The translations under genes were made by a program, and so were the position numbers. Positions 24,225 to 33,450 of a stretch of DNA of 64,000 bases are shown here, in pieces; the first letter of the stretch is position 1; each line of letters opens with the position of its first letter. The notes below the pieces were generated by a model. The model saw nothing but the letters and a program-made list of their open reading frames with translations, was not told where the DNA came from and did no database searches. The DNA lies in contig CAMYOL010000007.1 of assembly GCA_947260005.1 (NCBI GenBank), forward strand, positions 299,574 through 363,573, in the 5' to 3' direction. The stretch is from an uncultured Ectothiorhodospiraceae bacterium. GTDB taxonomy: Bacteria > Pseudomonadota > Gammaproteobacteria > UBA6429 > Thiohalophilaceae.

Positions 24225-25409
24225 ATGAATATTTTATTAGACGGCGTATTAAATTTATCCGCATGGGGTTATGTCGGAGCAACGTTGCTCGTCACGCATA
24301 TCACCATTGCCTCCGTCACCATTTTTCTGCACCGCTCTCAAGCTCACAATTCATTAACTTTACACCCGGTCATTAGTCATTTTTTCCGCTTCTGGCTGTG
24401 GCTGACAACCAGCATTGTAACCAAAGAATGGGTTGCGGTTCACCGCAAACATCACGTCAAATGTGAAACCGACGATGATCCGCATAGCCCGCAAACGCGA
24501 GGGATTAAAAAAGTACTCCTGCAAGGTTACGAGTTATATCGCGCCGAAGCCGACAAGACCGAAACGCTCGACAAATACGGCAACGGTACACCGAATGACT
24601 GGATCGAACGCAATCTTTACAGTCGTTTTTCGTGGTTGGGCATCAGTTTATTGTTGTTTATTAACATTGCCCTGTTTGGTCTGATTGGCATTACCATCTT
24701 TGCGATTCAGATGATCTGGATTCCCTTTTGGGCTGCCGGGGTCATTAATGGTGTCGGTCACTACCTGGGTTACCGGAATTTTGAAACTCCGGATGCCTCT
24801 CGAAATATCAGTCCCTGGGGTATTCTCATTGGTGGTGAAGAACTGCACAACAACCATCACAGCTATGCAAACTCGGCAAAACTTTCGAATAAGTGGTGGG
24901 AGTTTGATATTGGTTGGTTTTATATTCGTTCACTGGAAATACTTAAACTTGCCAGGGTGAAAAAAATCGCACCCAGGGCCATGGTCATTTCCGACAAACA
25001 CATTATAGATATTGAAACGGTACGCGCCGTCATCCGTAATCGTTTTCATATCCTAAAGCTATATGCCCGTCGGGTTACCAAACCAATGCTGAAACAACAG
25101 CGACGCAATAGTGAGTTGGCTTATCGAAAACTACTACGTCGTGCGAGCAAGTTGTTAACCCGTGAAGACATTGTCCTCGATAGCGATAAACGTCGCCGCC
25201 TGGATGCGGCGCTCAATTACAGCCAGACACTGGAAACCGTTTATCATTTCAAGCAACAACTCAAAGAAATATGGATAAAGTCATCCAACGACCAGGTCAA
25301 ACGAGTACAACGACTGCAGGCATGGTGTGCTGAGGCTGAAAAAAGTGGTATCGAAGTATTACAGGAGTTTGCCCTTTATCTGCGTGGCTATACTTTGCAG
25401 CTGCGTTGA
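24225..25409 (+). CDS. Acyl-CoA / fatty acid delta-9-type desaturase
   Basis: 394 residues in the ATG-started form. The three histidine boxes of membrane di-iron desaturases are present: HRSQAH, HRKHH and HNNHH, with hydrophobic pairs between them. That matches stearoyl-CoA delta-9-desaturase-like enzymes, which insert a double bond into acyl chains using oxygen and electrons from ferredoxin or cytochrome b5. The C-terminal ~130 residues are a charged helical extension (RRVTKPMLKQQRRNSELAYR) beyond the usual end. It would help keep membranes fluid in the cold. Confidence 0.93.
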   Translation: MNILLDGVLNLSAWGYVGATLLVTHITIASVTIFLHRSQAHNSLTLHPVISHFFRFWLWLTTSIVTKEWVAVHRKHHVKCETDDDPHSPQTRGIKKVLLQGYELYRAEADKTETLDKYGNGTPNDWIERNLYSRFSWLGISLLLFINIALFGLIGITIFAIQMIWIPFWAAGVINGVGHYLGYRNFETPDASRNISPWGILIGGEELHNNHHSYANSAKLSNKWWEFDIGWFYIRSLEILKLARVKKIAPRAMVISDKHIIDIETVRAVIRNRFHILKLYARRVTKPMLKQQRRNSELAYRKLLRRASKLLTREDIVLDSDKRRRLDAALNYSQTLETVYHFKQQLKEIWIKSSNDQVKRVQRLQAWCAEAEKSGIEVLQEFALYLRGYTLQLR

Positions 25410-25467
25410 TGCTATAAATTATACGCAATCAAACACAACCAAAAATAATTAACTGGTTGTATAAAAT

Positions 25468-25495
25468 AATACGGTAACCCAAAGGTTACCGTATT
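25468..25495 (-). terminator. Rho-independent terminator
   Basis: A perfect 12-base stem AATACGGTAACC / GGTTACCGTATT with a four-base loop. Read on the minus strand it is followed by ATTTTAT. It ends transcription of the SodC-like gene and may also act for the desaturase. Confidence 0.75.
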
Positions 25496-25529
25496 CGTCA
25501 CCTCACATTAAAATTAAACTCGAACTGTT

Positions 25530-25573
25530 CTAGAGTTTCTCTAAAATTGCACTAGAATTTCTCTAGAATTGCT
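25530..25573. repeat. 11-bp tandem repeat across the SodC-like stop codon
   Basis: Four units of 11 bases each starting CTA (CTAGAGTTTCT, CTAAAATTGCA, CTAGAATTTCT, CTAGAATTGCT), giving an exact 22-base higher-order period. The stop codon of the SodC-like gene lies in the last unit. The arrangement echoes the 16-bp repeat across the mltF stop. Confidence 0.8.
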
Positions 25574-26030
25574 CAAGGGAACCACAGGCCACGCGTTCAC
25601 CGCCGTGAGTGTATCCTAGTGTTGAATTGACTCGCTTGGAGATCACGATAGAGCGACGACTAATATCGTTAAATCCAACTTCGGTTAACATCATCGGTTG
25701 ATAAGTATCAATATCTTCAGATACTTTCAAATCCGGTAATCGCCATAGACTCTTTCCCGCAGCCATGGCCGGGAGGGAGATACCGGTACTGGAGAACGAA
25801 TTATGGCAACTCAGTGTTTCATTTATACTAAAAGTATAATCACCTGCTGGCATTCCATGTAAAAATGGCGTCAATTGCAAACCTGATTCTGTTTCGGTTA
25901 TGACCACCACACCAATTGCATCACCAATTCCATTCGCATTAACCTTATTCATGGTGATTGAGACTTCTCTTGCCTGTGCAACCGAGATGGGCACACAAAG
26001 CACTAATACAAAAATAACCAATTTTTTCAT
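25563..26030 (-). CDS. Periplasmic SodC-like protein lacking metal ligands
   Basis: 155 residues with a signal peptide (LVIFVLVLCVPISVAQA). The order of strands and the segments IGVVVITETESGLQLTPFLH and HGGERVACG follow Cu/Zn superoxide dismutase. Where SodC has HGFHxH the sequence reads YTFSIN, the zinc loop of His and Asp residues is absent, and the last copper His is Ser/Lys (IVISKRVN). Both disulfide cysteines are kept. It cannot be a normal dismutase and may be a structural or binding protein. Confidence 0.78.
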   Translation of the reverse strand: MKKLVIFVLVLCVPISVAQAREVSITMNKVNANGIGDAIGVVVITETESGLQLTPFLHGMPAGDYTFSINETLSCHNSFSSTGISLPAMAAGKSLWRLPDLKVSEDIDTYQPMMLTEVGFNDISRRSIVISKRVNSTLGYTHGGERVACGSLEQF

Positions 26031-26386
26031 CTTACACCTCCATAACTCAGATACAAGATAGGAAAAAGCTTATACTCCAATCGATTCGATCTTATTTAAC
26101 AAGCTTGAAATAATAAAATCGATAGCGAGTATAACTTTTGTTATTCTGAGTTTGGTTGAGGTAGTTACTAAGTCAAGCAATTACACTTAGATTAAATTTA
26201 TAAGACAATATTAAATAAAATTATAATCGCGTCCGGAATTTATTTGATCCAGATTGATACTCCAGATTGTTAATAATCAAGCTGTTTAGACTTACTAAAA
26301 ATAGAAAAACATATAAGTTACATTTATCGATTAACACACCTTATCAAGTATTTGATCCACAAACCGGCTTAGAGTCTTATCATTGA
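26031..26386. other. Gap of 356 bases without a supported gene
   Basis: AT-rich intergenic sequence between two minus-strand genes. It should hold the SodC-like gene's promoter. I see no ORF with a ribosome site, strong hairpin or repeat. Confidence 0.5.
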
Positions 26387-27001
26387 CTAATGGTTTCGCA
26401 TCCGTTTCTTTAATCGCTGCTTATACTGCTGACGCTGCTCTGGAGTCGCATTACGCCATCGCTCACGCATACGCTGTCGTTCTTCTGGTGAAGCATCCCG
26501 CATACGTTTCATGATAGCCCGTCTCTCTTGTGGAGAGAATTCCTTCATAAAGTTTCTGGCATTTTGTCGCTGTTCTGGCGTCATTCCCTGCCAGCGTTTA
26601 CGAATTTTCTGTTGACGTTCTTCTGGCAATGAATGATACCAGTGATATAGGCGTCGCAATTCTTTACGACGCTCAGGCGGTAAACTTCTAAATTTATCAA
26701 ACCGTTCACGGGTACGCTGCCGTTGTTCAGGACTCATGTCCTGCCATTGCTGAAAGCGTTTTTTTACCCTGGCCCGTTGTTCCGGGTTCATGTTCTCCCA
26801 GTTGTTCGCGCCTTTTTGTAATCGTTGCTGGCGCTGAAGAGGAAGTTGCTCCCATGTCCCTTGTAATGGTTTTAAGACCTGTTTCTCTTTATTGCTCAGG
26901 CTATCCCAACTTATCGAATCATCGGCGAAGACGATCGAATTACCTGCCAAAACCAGATAACAAAACATGAACATCATAGTGAAGAAATTTTTAATATTCA
27001 T
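26387..27001 (-). CDS. DUF3106 protein, Arg/Gln-rich helical repeat
   Basis: 204 residues: a signal peptide (FFTMMFMFCYLVLAGNSIVF), then about eight degenerate repeats of ~17 residues built on MxPEQRQRxRERFxxWxxL (for example MSPEQRQRTRERFDKF, ATPEQRQQYKQRLKKR). That is the DUF3106 pattern, resembling periplasmic stress sensors of the CpxP/Spy fold in its repeated LTxxQ-like units. It is the last gene of the sigma-factor operon, with its start codon overlapping the preceding stop. It could sense damaged envelope or modulate the sigma system. Confidence 0.85.
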   Translation of the reverse strand: MNIKNFFTMMFMFCYLVLAGNSIVFADDSISWDSLSNKEKQVLKPLQGTWEQLPLQRQQRLQKGANNWENMNPEQRARVKKRFQQWQDMSPEQRQRTRERFDKFRSLPPERRKELRRLYHWYHSLPEERQQKIRKRWQGMTPEQRQNARNFMKEFSPQERRAIMKRMRDASPEERQRMRERWRNATPEQRQQYKQRLKKRMRNH

Positions 27002-27306
27002 TATTCCTCACCTCCTGTGTCTGGCTGTTTAGTTGTCTTATCAGTTTCACTCTGGACGGCTTTATTTTGTGACATGGTATCCTGTTCGATATCAGCATAA
27101 TTTACTGGATCCAGATATTCATCTTCGATAACGATTCCTTCACCCAGGAATTCGAGAAATTCCATTGGCAACGCTTCTTGTTCACCTGCATGGCCCTGTA
27201 TTGAAGTTATTAATAAAGTCATCATCATAAAGATATATGCACCATTAACCCGCGCGGTCTTCAAACTCCAGCCATTGATAAAATTCCAGTTCTTCATATA
27301 ACTCAA
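27001..27306 (-). CDS. Small membrane-anchored protein of the sigma operon
   Basis: Up to 101 residues, with a hydrophobic stretch (AYIFMMMTLLITSI) followed by an acidic tail (EFLGEGIVIEDEYLDP...). The start is uncertain. From 27306 it overlaps the DUF3619-like gene by 62 bases. From the ATGs at 27228-27222 there is no overlap, but the signal sequence lacks a basic end. No recognised family. Placement between a DUF3619-like protein and a DUF3106 protein suggests it belongs to the same regulatory unit. Confidence 0.6.
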   Translation of the reverse strand: MSYMKNWNFINGWSLKTARVNGAYIFMMMTLLITSIQGHAGEQEALPMEFLEFLGEGIVIEDEYLDPVNYADIEQDTMSQNKAVQSETDKTTKQPDTGGEE

Positions 27307-27604
27307 ACTCTTCTGTTGCCGTTAACAAAGGTAGATCATTGAGCGTATCAGGGTGCCCTATCGAATCGGTTTGCATAAACTTAAGCCCGATCATGATAAC
27401 AAATACACTCATTACCATGGCAAGCGCACCAAGTGGCCGTCCCCCCGTTCGCCATTTTTGATGTTGATTGTCAAGCTTGTCCAACGCCACTTGACGACTT
27501 TGCCGTAACTTACTAACAACGTCTGCCGATAACGTCTGTTCAGATTCATCTAAATGTTGATCTATCTTATGCAAAAACGTTTTATCATCTTGCTGTTTAC
27601 TCAT
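27245..27604 (-). CDS. DUF3619-like inner-membrane protein, probable sigma regulator
   Basis: 119 residues. The N-terminal ~55 are a charged cytoplasmic helix (LHKIDQHLDESEQTLSADVV...KLRQSRQVALDKL), then one membrane segment (LGALAMVMSVFVIMIGLKFM) and an acidic periplasmic tail. This is the shape of DUF3619 proteins that accompany ECF sigma factors. The start overlaps the sigma gene's stop by four bases (ATGA type), so translation is coupled. It may act as an anti-sigma factor; that is inferred from position. Confidence 0.75.
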   Translation of the reverse strand: MSKQQDDKTFLHKIDQHLDESEQTLSADVVSKLRQSRQVALDKLDNQHQKWRTGGRPLGALAMVMSVFVIMIGLKFMQTDSIGHPDTLNDLPLLTATEEFELYEELEFYQWLEFEDRAG

Positions 27605-28182
27605 ATGTATTCCTCGAGTGTGTCACGCAGTTTATGCACTGCTCGTGAATAATGCGTCTTTACGCTACCTTCACTAATTCCCATTGCCCTGGCGGTTGAC
27701 GCAACATCCAGACCTTCCCATTGCCGAAGCAAGAATACCTGTTGTTGGCGCAATGGTAATTGTTTAATCTGCTCATCCAGATGTTCCATCGCGCTTGCCT
27801 GACCGGTTAACTCATCCGGTTGATGAGTCCCATTTTGCGGTTGCTGTTCTAATCCGTCCTCAATTTCACCTTCATCATCATGTCGTGAAAACCAGTGACG
27901 CCAATGACGTCTAATCTTTTCCTTACGATACCAATCCTTAATCGTATTTTGAATGATACGGTGAAACAATGCCGGCCACTCTGTTGGGGCATGTCGTGCA
28001 TAATGCTTCACCAGCTTCAACATCGCGTCCTGCACAATATCCAGGGCGTCAGCCTGCTCACCGGTGGCTAACAAACAGAGCCGATAGGCGCGGCGCTCAT
28101 TGGCCGCCAAAAACTGATCCATCTCGTTGACCATCTGGCCGCTTGAACTCACCCGGTTATTACCCCGATAATCATCATCCAT
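27601..28182 (-). CDS. ECF-type RNA polymerase sigma factor
   Basis: 193 residues. Region 2 (ALDIVQDAMLKLVKHYARH) binds the -10 element and core polymerase. Region 4 is at the end, with the helix-turn-helix LRQQQVFLLRQWEGLDVAST then ARAMGISEGSVKTHYSRAVHKL. No region 1.1 or 3, as expected for ECF sigmas. GGGGGAG lies directly before the ATG. It heads an operon with DUF3619-like, small membrane and DUF3106 genes, so it probably answers to the envelope. Confidence 0.92.
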   Translation of the reverse strand: MDDDYRGNNRVSSSGQMVNEMDQFLAANERRAYRLCLLATGEQADALDIVQDAMLKLVKHYARHAPTEWPALFHRIIQNTIKDWYRKEKIRRHWRHWFSRHDDEGEIEDGLEQQPQNGTHQPDELTGQASAMEHLDEQIKQLPLRQQQVFLLRQWEGLDVASTARAMGISEGSVKTHYSRAVHKLRDTLEEYI

Positions 28183-28360
28183 CTCCCCCTGCCACGACTT
28201 CAGGTCTATTGACCTGAACTATTCTCGGAATTTTCGCTTTTCAAGATTAAGCGCCCGCCCAAATTCATTATTTTGTACAACTTCATGGTATTTTTCCTGA
28301 AAATTATCATCTTATAGATATTAAAACGCACCAGGGAGAGTTTCGTTGACATAAAAAAAA

Positions 28361-28379
28361 CCCCACTTTGAAAGCGGGG
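28361..28379 (-). terminator. Rho-independent terminator of the cold-shock gene
   Basis: Stem CCCCACTTT / AAAGCGGGG (one G-U pair in RNA). Read on the minus strand it is followed by a run of eight T. It lies 30 bases past the stop of the cold-shock gene. Confidence 0.88.
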
Positions 28380-28408
28380 CCAGATTTCGTTCTTATTAAT
28401 TTATTTTT

Positions 28409-28615
28409 TTATCCGGTCGGTTCAACATCGGTTGCTTGTAAGCCTTTGGGGCCGGTCTCCACTTCAAAGTTAACGCTTTGACCTTCGTTAAGACTACGGT
28501 AGCCATCCGTTTTTATTGCACTAAAGTGGACAAAAACATCATCACCGCCATCTTGTGGTGCGATAAAACCAAAGCCCTTTGCGTTGTTAAACCATTTGAC
28601 TGTGCCTGTGGCCAT
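28409..28615 (-). CDS. CspA-family cold-shock protein
   Basis: 68 residues, a single OB-fold. It opens [20 protein letters not shown] and contains DVFVHFSAI, the RNP1 and RNP2 motifs that bind single-stranded nucleic acid. Members act as RNA chaperones in the cold or in fast growth. Promoter and 5' leader lie in 28616-28860, where cold-shock genes often have a long structured leader. I could not confirm one here. Confidence 0.95.
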   Translation of the reverse strand: MATGTVKWFNNAKGFGFIAPQDGGDDVFVHFSAIKTDGYRSLNEGQSVNFEVETGPKGLQATDVEPTG

Positions 28616-28863
28616 AATTAATTACCTCAAATTGCTAATACACTTACTGTCCTGTACACCCCTCCTCCTCCTAATCGATCGATGGACATACAGTTGCCCT
28701 GAGTATACCCCTCACTATTAAAATTGCCTATGCATATCCGTATAATTTTTATCGTTATAAAACTTTATCAGAATATTCTAAAATAATTCAATTTACGAAA
28801 ATTATTCGTCATTTGAAATAAAGTGAACACATAAAGATAAAATTTAGCTGAATTTAGCCGAAT

Positions 28864-29529
28864 TTAACTGGGAAGGTTCTCGGCTAGAAACTCAGAATAA
28901 TTTTCTGCACTAATGATTTGGGTACCATCACAATTAAACTGAATTCGCACAATAGACTGCACGATATTGATGGTGACATTGCGCATATAATAAGAAGGCA
29001 TCTCACGTAATGTCTTTAGCGTGGTAACAACCGAAATAATTTCATCGACTTCCATCGGTTCCCAGTTTGCGCCACGGCGAGTCAGTATATTTTGCCAGTA
29101 GGTCGGCATATGTTTGTATACCGGATTATCACGCAGGCACTGATAGGTATCCCGAATCAGTCTGATTTTGTCATCGTAGTCAATTAAAGGAAACTGCCTT
29201 TCAATATAATTATGATCCGCCATCTTTTCGGCCGAGTGAATCTCATGCGTCATCGGATCAAATACTGAATTAGTGCGAATCTCACCATTATTAAATCCAA
29301 CGAATAACTGATAGGTGCTTCTATTTAGCAGAAGCTCCTGAAACCAGGGAATCAATTCATCAATATTTTCATCCACATCGGAACGATAACGCTTTCGATC
29401 ACCCGTGGTCTCGCGCATAGACGGATCACCACGAATACCGATCTGTAAACTAGAGGCATTTAATCCGGCAGCACTCACCAGGCTTTCCTTGAGTACCAAC
29501 TCTTCAATTTCGTTTTCGTTGTCAGACAT
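28864..29529 (-). CDS. Conserved unknown soluble protein
   Basis: 221 residues, cytoplasmic, mixed alpha/beta. It has a clear N-terminal charged helix (ENEIEELVLKESLVSAAGLN) and a longer core including ELIPWFQELLLNRSTYQLFV and EMPSYYMRNVTINIVQSIVR. The last 40 residues alternate hydrophobic and polar like beta-strands. I know no named family. It is a single gene between the cold-shock gene and YgiQ. Confidence 0.7.
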   Translation of the reverse strand: MSDNENEIEELVLKESLVSAAGLNASSLQIGIRGDPSMRETTGDRKRYRSDVDENIDELIPWFQELLLNRSTYQLFVGFNNGEIRTNSVFDPMTHEIHSAEKMADHNYIERQFPLIDYDDKIRLIRDTYQCLRDNPVYKHMPTYWQNILTRRGANWEPMEVDEIISVVTTLKTLREMPSYYMRNVTINIVQSIVRIQFNCDGTQIISAENYSEFLAENLPS

Positions 29530-29591
29530 ATTTTTTATTAATTAATTAAAATTTTCTTTTTATCCGTAAAAGCTCGAATCATAAATCAAGT

Positions 29592-31784
29592 TCAGCCTTC
29601 ACGACGCGACCGATTACGCATTTTTTGTTTTGATTTGTTCTCAAATTTAAAATCCGTCCGCTGTGTTTTAAATTGTTTGCCCGCTTTGGCCCCTGCTTTT
29701 ACTGAACGACTGTTTTTCGGTTGCCAACTTGGGACTAAATGGTGTTTACCATTACCAATTAAATTAGCATGCCCCATTCGTTGCAATGCTTTTCTCAATA
29801 TCGGCCAGTTCTCCGGATCATGATAACGTAAAAAAGCCTTATGCAACCGGCGTTGCTTTAACCCTTTGGCTGAAAAAACGTCATCCGTATTATGGCGAAC
29901 TTTCTTTAACGGATTTTTACCCGAATGATACATTGCGGTAGCAATGGCCATCGGTGAAGGTAAAAAGGTTTGCACTTGATCGGCACGAAAGCCATTTGCC
30001 TTTAACCAGATGGCTAAATTCATCATATCTTCATCCGTTGTGCCTGGATGGGCCGCAATAAAATAGGGGATTAAATATTGCTCTTTACCTGCTTCTTTGG
30101 AATAACGCTCAAATAATTTTTTAAACCGATCATAGCTACCCATGCCCGGCTTCATCATTTTAGATAAGGGCCCGGTCTCAGTGTGCTCAGGTGCAATCTT
30201 TAAATAACCGCCAACATGATGAGAAACTAACTCTTTAACATACTCAGGCGATTCTATCGCAAGGTCATAGCGCAAACCCGATGCAATTAAAATTTTCTTG
30301 ATACCCGGCAGGCGTCGGGCACGACGATACAGTTTGATCAAGGAATTGTGATTAGTATTCAAATTTTTACAGATACCCGGGTAGACACATGACAAACGTC
30401 GACATGCCGTTTCGATCTCTTTGCTCTTGCAGGCTAGTCGATACATGTTTGCAGTCGGTCCACCCAGATCAGAAATAATTCCGGTAAAACCGGGCACGGT
30501 ATCACGAATCGTTTCGATCTCTCTGATGATGGAATCTTCCGATCGATTTTGAATAATGCGTCCTTCATGTTCGGTTATCGAACAAAAGGTACACCCACCA
30601 AAACAACCGCGCATAATATTAATCGAAAAGCGTATCATTTCGTAGGCTGGTATATTTTTATTCCCATAGGCCGGGTGCGGCAAACGTGTGTAACTTAGTT
30701 CAAACACCTTATCCAACTCTTCGGTTTTTAACGGTATCGGTGGTGGGTTAATCCAGACATCCTGTTTACCATGTTTTTGCACAACCACGCGCGCATTTCC
30801 CGGATTCGTTTCCAGATGAAACACCCGCGACGCATGTGCATACATAACCGGATCCTGTTTTACCGTTTCATAGTCCGGTAACCTTACATAGGTTTTATTA
30901 CGTGGGTGCTTACTTACTTTACGAGTAAACGCAACGATTGCACTTTGAGCCTGTGGTTCATCTGTAAAAGGATTGACAGATTCAGCTGACTCCGTTAGTT
31001 CATTAGTGACCTTATCCTGCGACGGGTTATTGTCCGCATAGGGATCCGGATGGTTATCGATTACACCGGGTTGATCAACTGTTGAAGAATCCACCTCTAA
31101 CCACCCGTCAGTAGCATGTCGACGAATAAAGGCACTACCGGCCACATCCGTGATTTGATTGATGGCCTCACCCGCTGCCAGGCGATGAGTGATTTCTACT
31201 ATCTGTCGTTCAGCATTGCCATATAACAACAAGTCGGCCTTACTATCGAGTAAAACAGAACGGCGAATTGTCTCAGACCAGTAATCATAATGAGCAATCC
31301 GACGCAGGCTGGCCTCGATGCCGCCGATAATGATCGGTACCTCTTTGAAGGCTTCACGACAACGCTGGGCATATACATTCACCGAACGATCGGGCCTTAA
31401 GCCCCCTTTGCCTTCAGGTGTATAGGCATCATTGCTGCGGATCTTTCTATCCGCCGTATAACGATTCACCATGGAATCCATGTTACCGGCCGTAATACCA
31501 AAACAAATGTTGGGTTTGCCCAGCTTCTGAAAATCCGTCGCCGAGCGCCAGTCGGGTTGAGCAATAATGCCGACTCGATAACCCTGGGCTTCCAGCACCC
31601 GCCCGATGACCGCCATACCAAAACTGGGATGATCCACATACGCGTCGCCGCTGACGATGATGACATCGCAACTGTCCCAACCTAATTCTGCCATTTCCTC
31701 CAAACTCATCGGCAAAACAGGCGCAGGCCCGAGCTTATGCGCCCAGTGTTTACGATATGAGAATAATGATTGAACCGATGACAT
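29592..31784 (-). CDS. ygiQ: YgiQ-family radical SAM protein
   Basis: About 730 residues from the ATG at 31784 ([14 protein letters not shown], the family's usual start). The radical SAM cluster motif CFGGCTFC is present ([16 protein letters not shown]), preceded by a YgiQ N-terminal domain ([20 protein letters not shown]) and followed by the TIM-barrel and the basic C-terminal tail ([12 protein letters not shown]). The family is widespread, and its substrate was not clear to me. A frame upstream to 31841 also exists but lacks a ribosome site. Confidence 0.95.
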   Translation of the reverse strand: MSSVQSLFSYRKHWAHKLGPAPVLPMSLEEMAELGWDSCDVIIVSGDAYVDHPSFGMAVIGRVLEAQGYRVGIIAQPDWRSATDFQKLGKPNICFGITAGNMDSMVNRYTADRKIRSNDAYTPEGKGGLRPDRSVNVYAQRCREAFKEVPIIIGGIEASLRRIAHYDYWSETIRRSVLLDSKADLLLYGNAERQIVEITHRLAAGEAINQITDVAGSAFIRRHATDGWLEVDSSTVDQPGVIDNHPDPYADNNPSQDKVTNELTESAESVNPFTDEPQAQSAIVAFTRKVSKHPRNKTYVRLPDYETVKQDPVMYAHASRVFHLETNPGNARVVVQKHGKQDVWINPPPIPLKTEELDKVFELSYTRLPHPAYGNKNIPAYEMIRFSINIMRGCFGGCTFCSITEHEGRIIQNRSEDSIIREIETIRDTVPGFTGIISDLGGPTANMYRLACKSKEIETACRRLSCVYPGICKNLNTNHNSLIKLYRRARRLPGIKKILIASGLRYDLAIESPEYVKELVSHHVGGYLKIAPEHTETGPLSKMMKPGMGSYDRFKKLFERYSKEAGKEQYLIPYFIAAHPGTTDEDMMNLAIWLKANGFRADQVQTFLPSPMAIATAMYHSGKNPLKKVRHNTDDVFSAKGLKQRRLHKAFLRYHDPENWPILRKALQRMGHANLIGNGKHHLVPSWQPKNSRSVKAGAKAGKQFKTQRTDFKFENKSKQKMRNRSRREG

Positions 31785-31980
31785 AGAAAAACAACCCAGC
31801 GGGATTATCCCGGCGATATAAAATGAATACAATTTCAGCAATTATATCATAGGTACGGATGGCCTAAATTTAAATATGCTGCCCTAAAAATATCCTACAC
31901 AAGTCAGGGATATTCCGGGTGTTGCTGAATTGACATTAGTGATGACGACATCGTACACAACGGCAGATTTTGGAGCTTGA

Positions 31981-32319
31981 TTAACTGTCCCAGTCTTCCT
32001 GGCTCAGCGTATCACCGTCCAGGCACTTTAACAGCAGACGTGACTGTCGATCCGCCCGATGAGAATGTTCACCCTGTGTTTGTGGGTAATATTCTACGGC
32101 TGATTTTAAATGCGCTTTGATTCTCCGGCTGATGCTGACCGAACCCTTCTCGGGATCGTATTCATTTAATAAACGCTGTGCACACGACTGTAATGCCTCG
32201 CGTGCGGATTGGGCGCATTCTGAACCGCCCGGCGGATACGCTGCCACTACATAGCGTTCCACCACCTCAGATAAAACCTGAGTAGCCGCATATGGGAGCT
32301 TGAGTGAAATCTGTTTCAT
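31981..32319 (-). CDS. Small conserved protein of unknown role
   Basis: 112 residues, soluble and helical: LSEVVERYVVAAYPPGGSEC, AREALQSCAQRLLNEYDPEK, ISRRIKAHLKSAVEYYPQTQ. No recognised motif. It is divergent from the thioredoxin gene at 32441 and separated from ygiQ by ~140 bases without features. Confidence 0.65.
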   Translation of the reverse strand: MKQISLKLPYAATQVLSEVVERYVVAAYPPGGSECAQSAREALQSCAQRLLNEYDPEKGSVSISRRIKAHLKSAVEYYPQTQGEHSHRADRQSRLLLKCLDGDTLSQEDWDS

Positions 32320-32440
32320 AGTTTCAGAGTATACTACTGAACGCTCTGCAAGTTTAAAAAATCGATAATTAAAACCAAAGGTAATATTAAATTGATACAG
32401 ACATTAATTTATAATCTGCGAAATTTTATGGAACGATAGA

Positions 32441-32782
32441 ATGTCACAAGCCATTACCCTGTCCTTAGCAAGTTTTCCATCCGAAGTCATTGATGCCTCC
32501 TACAATAAACTTGTGCTCGTGGATTTCTGGGCTGACTGGTGTTCTCCCTGTCTGGTCATCGCACCGATACTCGATAAAGTGCTAAAAGAATATGAGAACG
32601 AGGTAATATATACAAAACTCGAAGTCGATGAAGGTGAGAATATGAAATTAGCCGGTCGCTACAAAGTCAGAGGCTTTCCAACGATTATGTTATTTCGAGA
32701 TGGTGAAGAAATTGATCGTTTTAGTGGCGCCAAACCTGCACAATTTATCGAGCACTTTTTAGATGCCCAGTTAGACAATTAA
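32441..32782 (+). CDS. Thioredoxin with CSPC active site
   Basis: 113 residues, a complete thioredoxin fold. WADWCSPCLVIAPIL is the active site, with Ser-Pro rather than the usual Gly-Pro between the cysteines, and VRGFPTIMLFRDGEEIDRF carries the cis-proline. CSPC is seen in cytoplasmic thioredoxin homologues of related bacteria and shifts the redox potential. No signal peptide. It probably reduces protein disulfides as a second thioredoxin. Confidence 0.92.
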   Translation: MSQAITLSLASFPSEVIDASYNKLVLVDFWADWCSPCLVIAPILDKVLKEYENEVIYTKLEVDEGENMKLAGRYKVRGFPTIMLFRDGEEIDRFSGAKPAQFIEHFLDAQLDN

Positions 32783-32814
32783 ATAAACAATTGAACCTAA
32801 CAATAAACAATGCG

Positions 32815-33000
32815 TTAATTCAGGCCCAAATACACTAATACGCTCGGTACGATCAACCACAATAACCCTTTAATCAAAAAAAATAAAAAGCCCGCCACAC
32901 CGATACGTTTAATAAAATGACTATTGACGCCAGGTAATGGCAACGAAAACCGATTTGATTTAACCGGACAAATTGGTTTGTTTTCTAATTTTGCTGGCAT
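32815..33000 (-). CDS. Small conserved membrane protein
   Basis: 61 residues from the ATG at 33000. A basic, proline-containing N-terminal part (KLENKPICPVKSNRFSLPLP, then GVNSHFIKRIG) is followed by one membrane segment (AGFLFFLIKGLLWLIVPSVL). I have seen similar short proteins in related genomes without a function. The next minus-strand gene upstream ends ~100 bases away. Confidence 0.65.
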   Translation of the reverse strand: MPAKLENKPICPVKSNRFSLPLPGVNSHFIKRIGVAGFLFFLIKGLLWLIVPSVLVYLGLN

Positions 33001-33098
33001 GGTGATAACACCCATTAGAACCGATATTTAACCCTATCGGCCAGCAACAAGGATTGTTTAATTTTAGCGGGTATAAATTATTACAATAGCTGCCGATA

Positions 33099-33437
33099 TT
33101 AATAGGCCGTTGAAATTTCTCTAAAGAAAGGCACCCAGCGAACCATGAGTATTATTGCCAGGCTAATATTTACCATAACGATGATTAAGTAACGCGCTTT
33201 TACTTCGACCGGTTTATCACTGCGATAAACCATCGCCATAATACTGTCTAATAACAGCAGCATAAATAAGATTGGTGACATTACCGGCGCCAATAAACCC
33301 GGGACCATTTCCCAACCTTCATAGGCTAAGCGGGTGCCTGGTTCAGGTCGTAACAACATGTCGACAATAACCAGTAAGATCAGAGTAATTCTCAATGGAC
33401 CAAAGGCGCGAATAATATGGTTTACTTCACTTGTCAT
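33099..33437 (-). CDS. Small inner-membrane protein
   Basis: 112 residues with three hydrophobic segments (LRITLILLVIVDMLL; LLAPVMSPILFMLLLLDSIM; LIIVMVNISLAIILMVRWVP). No known family. It starts 13 bases after the stop of the next gene upstream, so it is part of the same transcript as the GGDEF-EAL gene cluster. Confidence 0.7.
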   Translation of the reverse strand: MTSEVNHIIRAFGPLRITLILLVIVDMLLRPEPGTRLAYEGWEMVPGLLAPVMSPILFMLLLLDSIMAMVYRSDKPVEVKARYLIIVMVNISLAIILMVRWVPFFREISTAY

Positions 33438-33450
33438 TTTTTTACACTTT

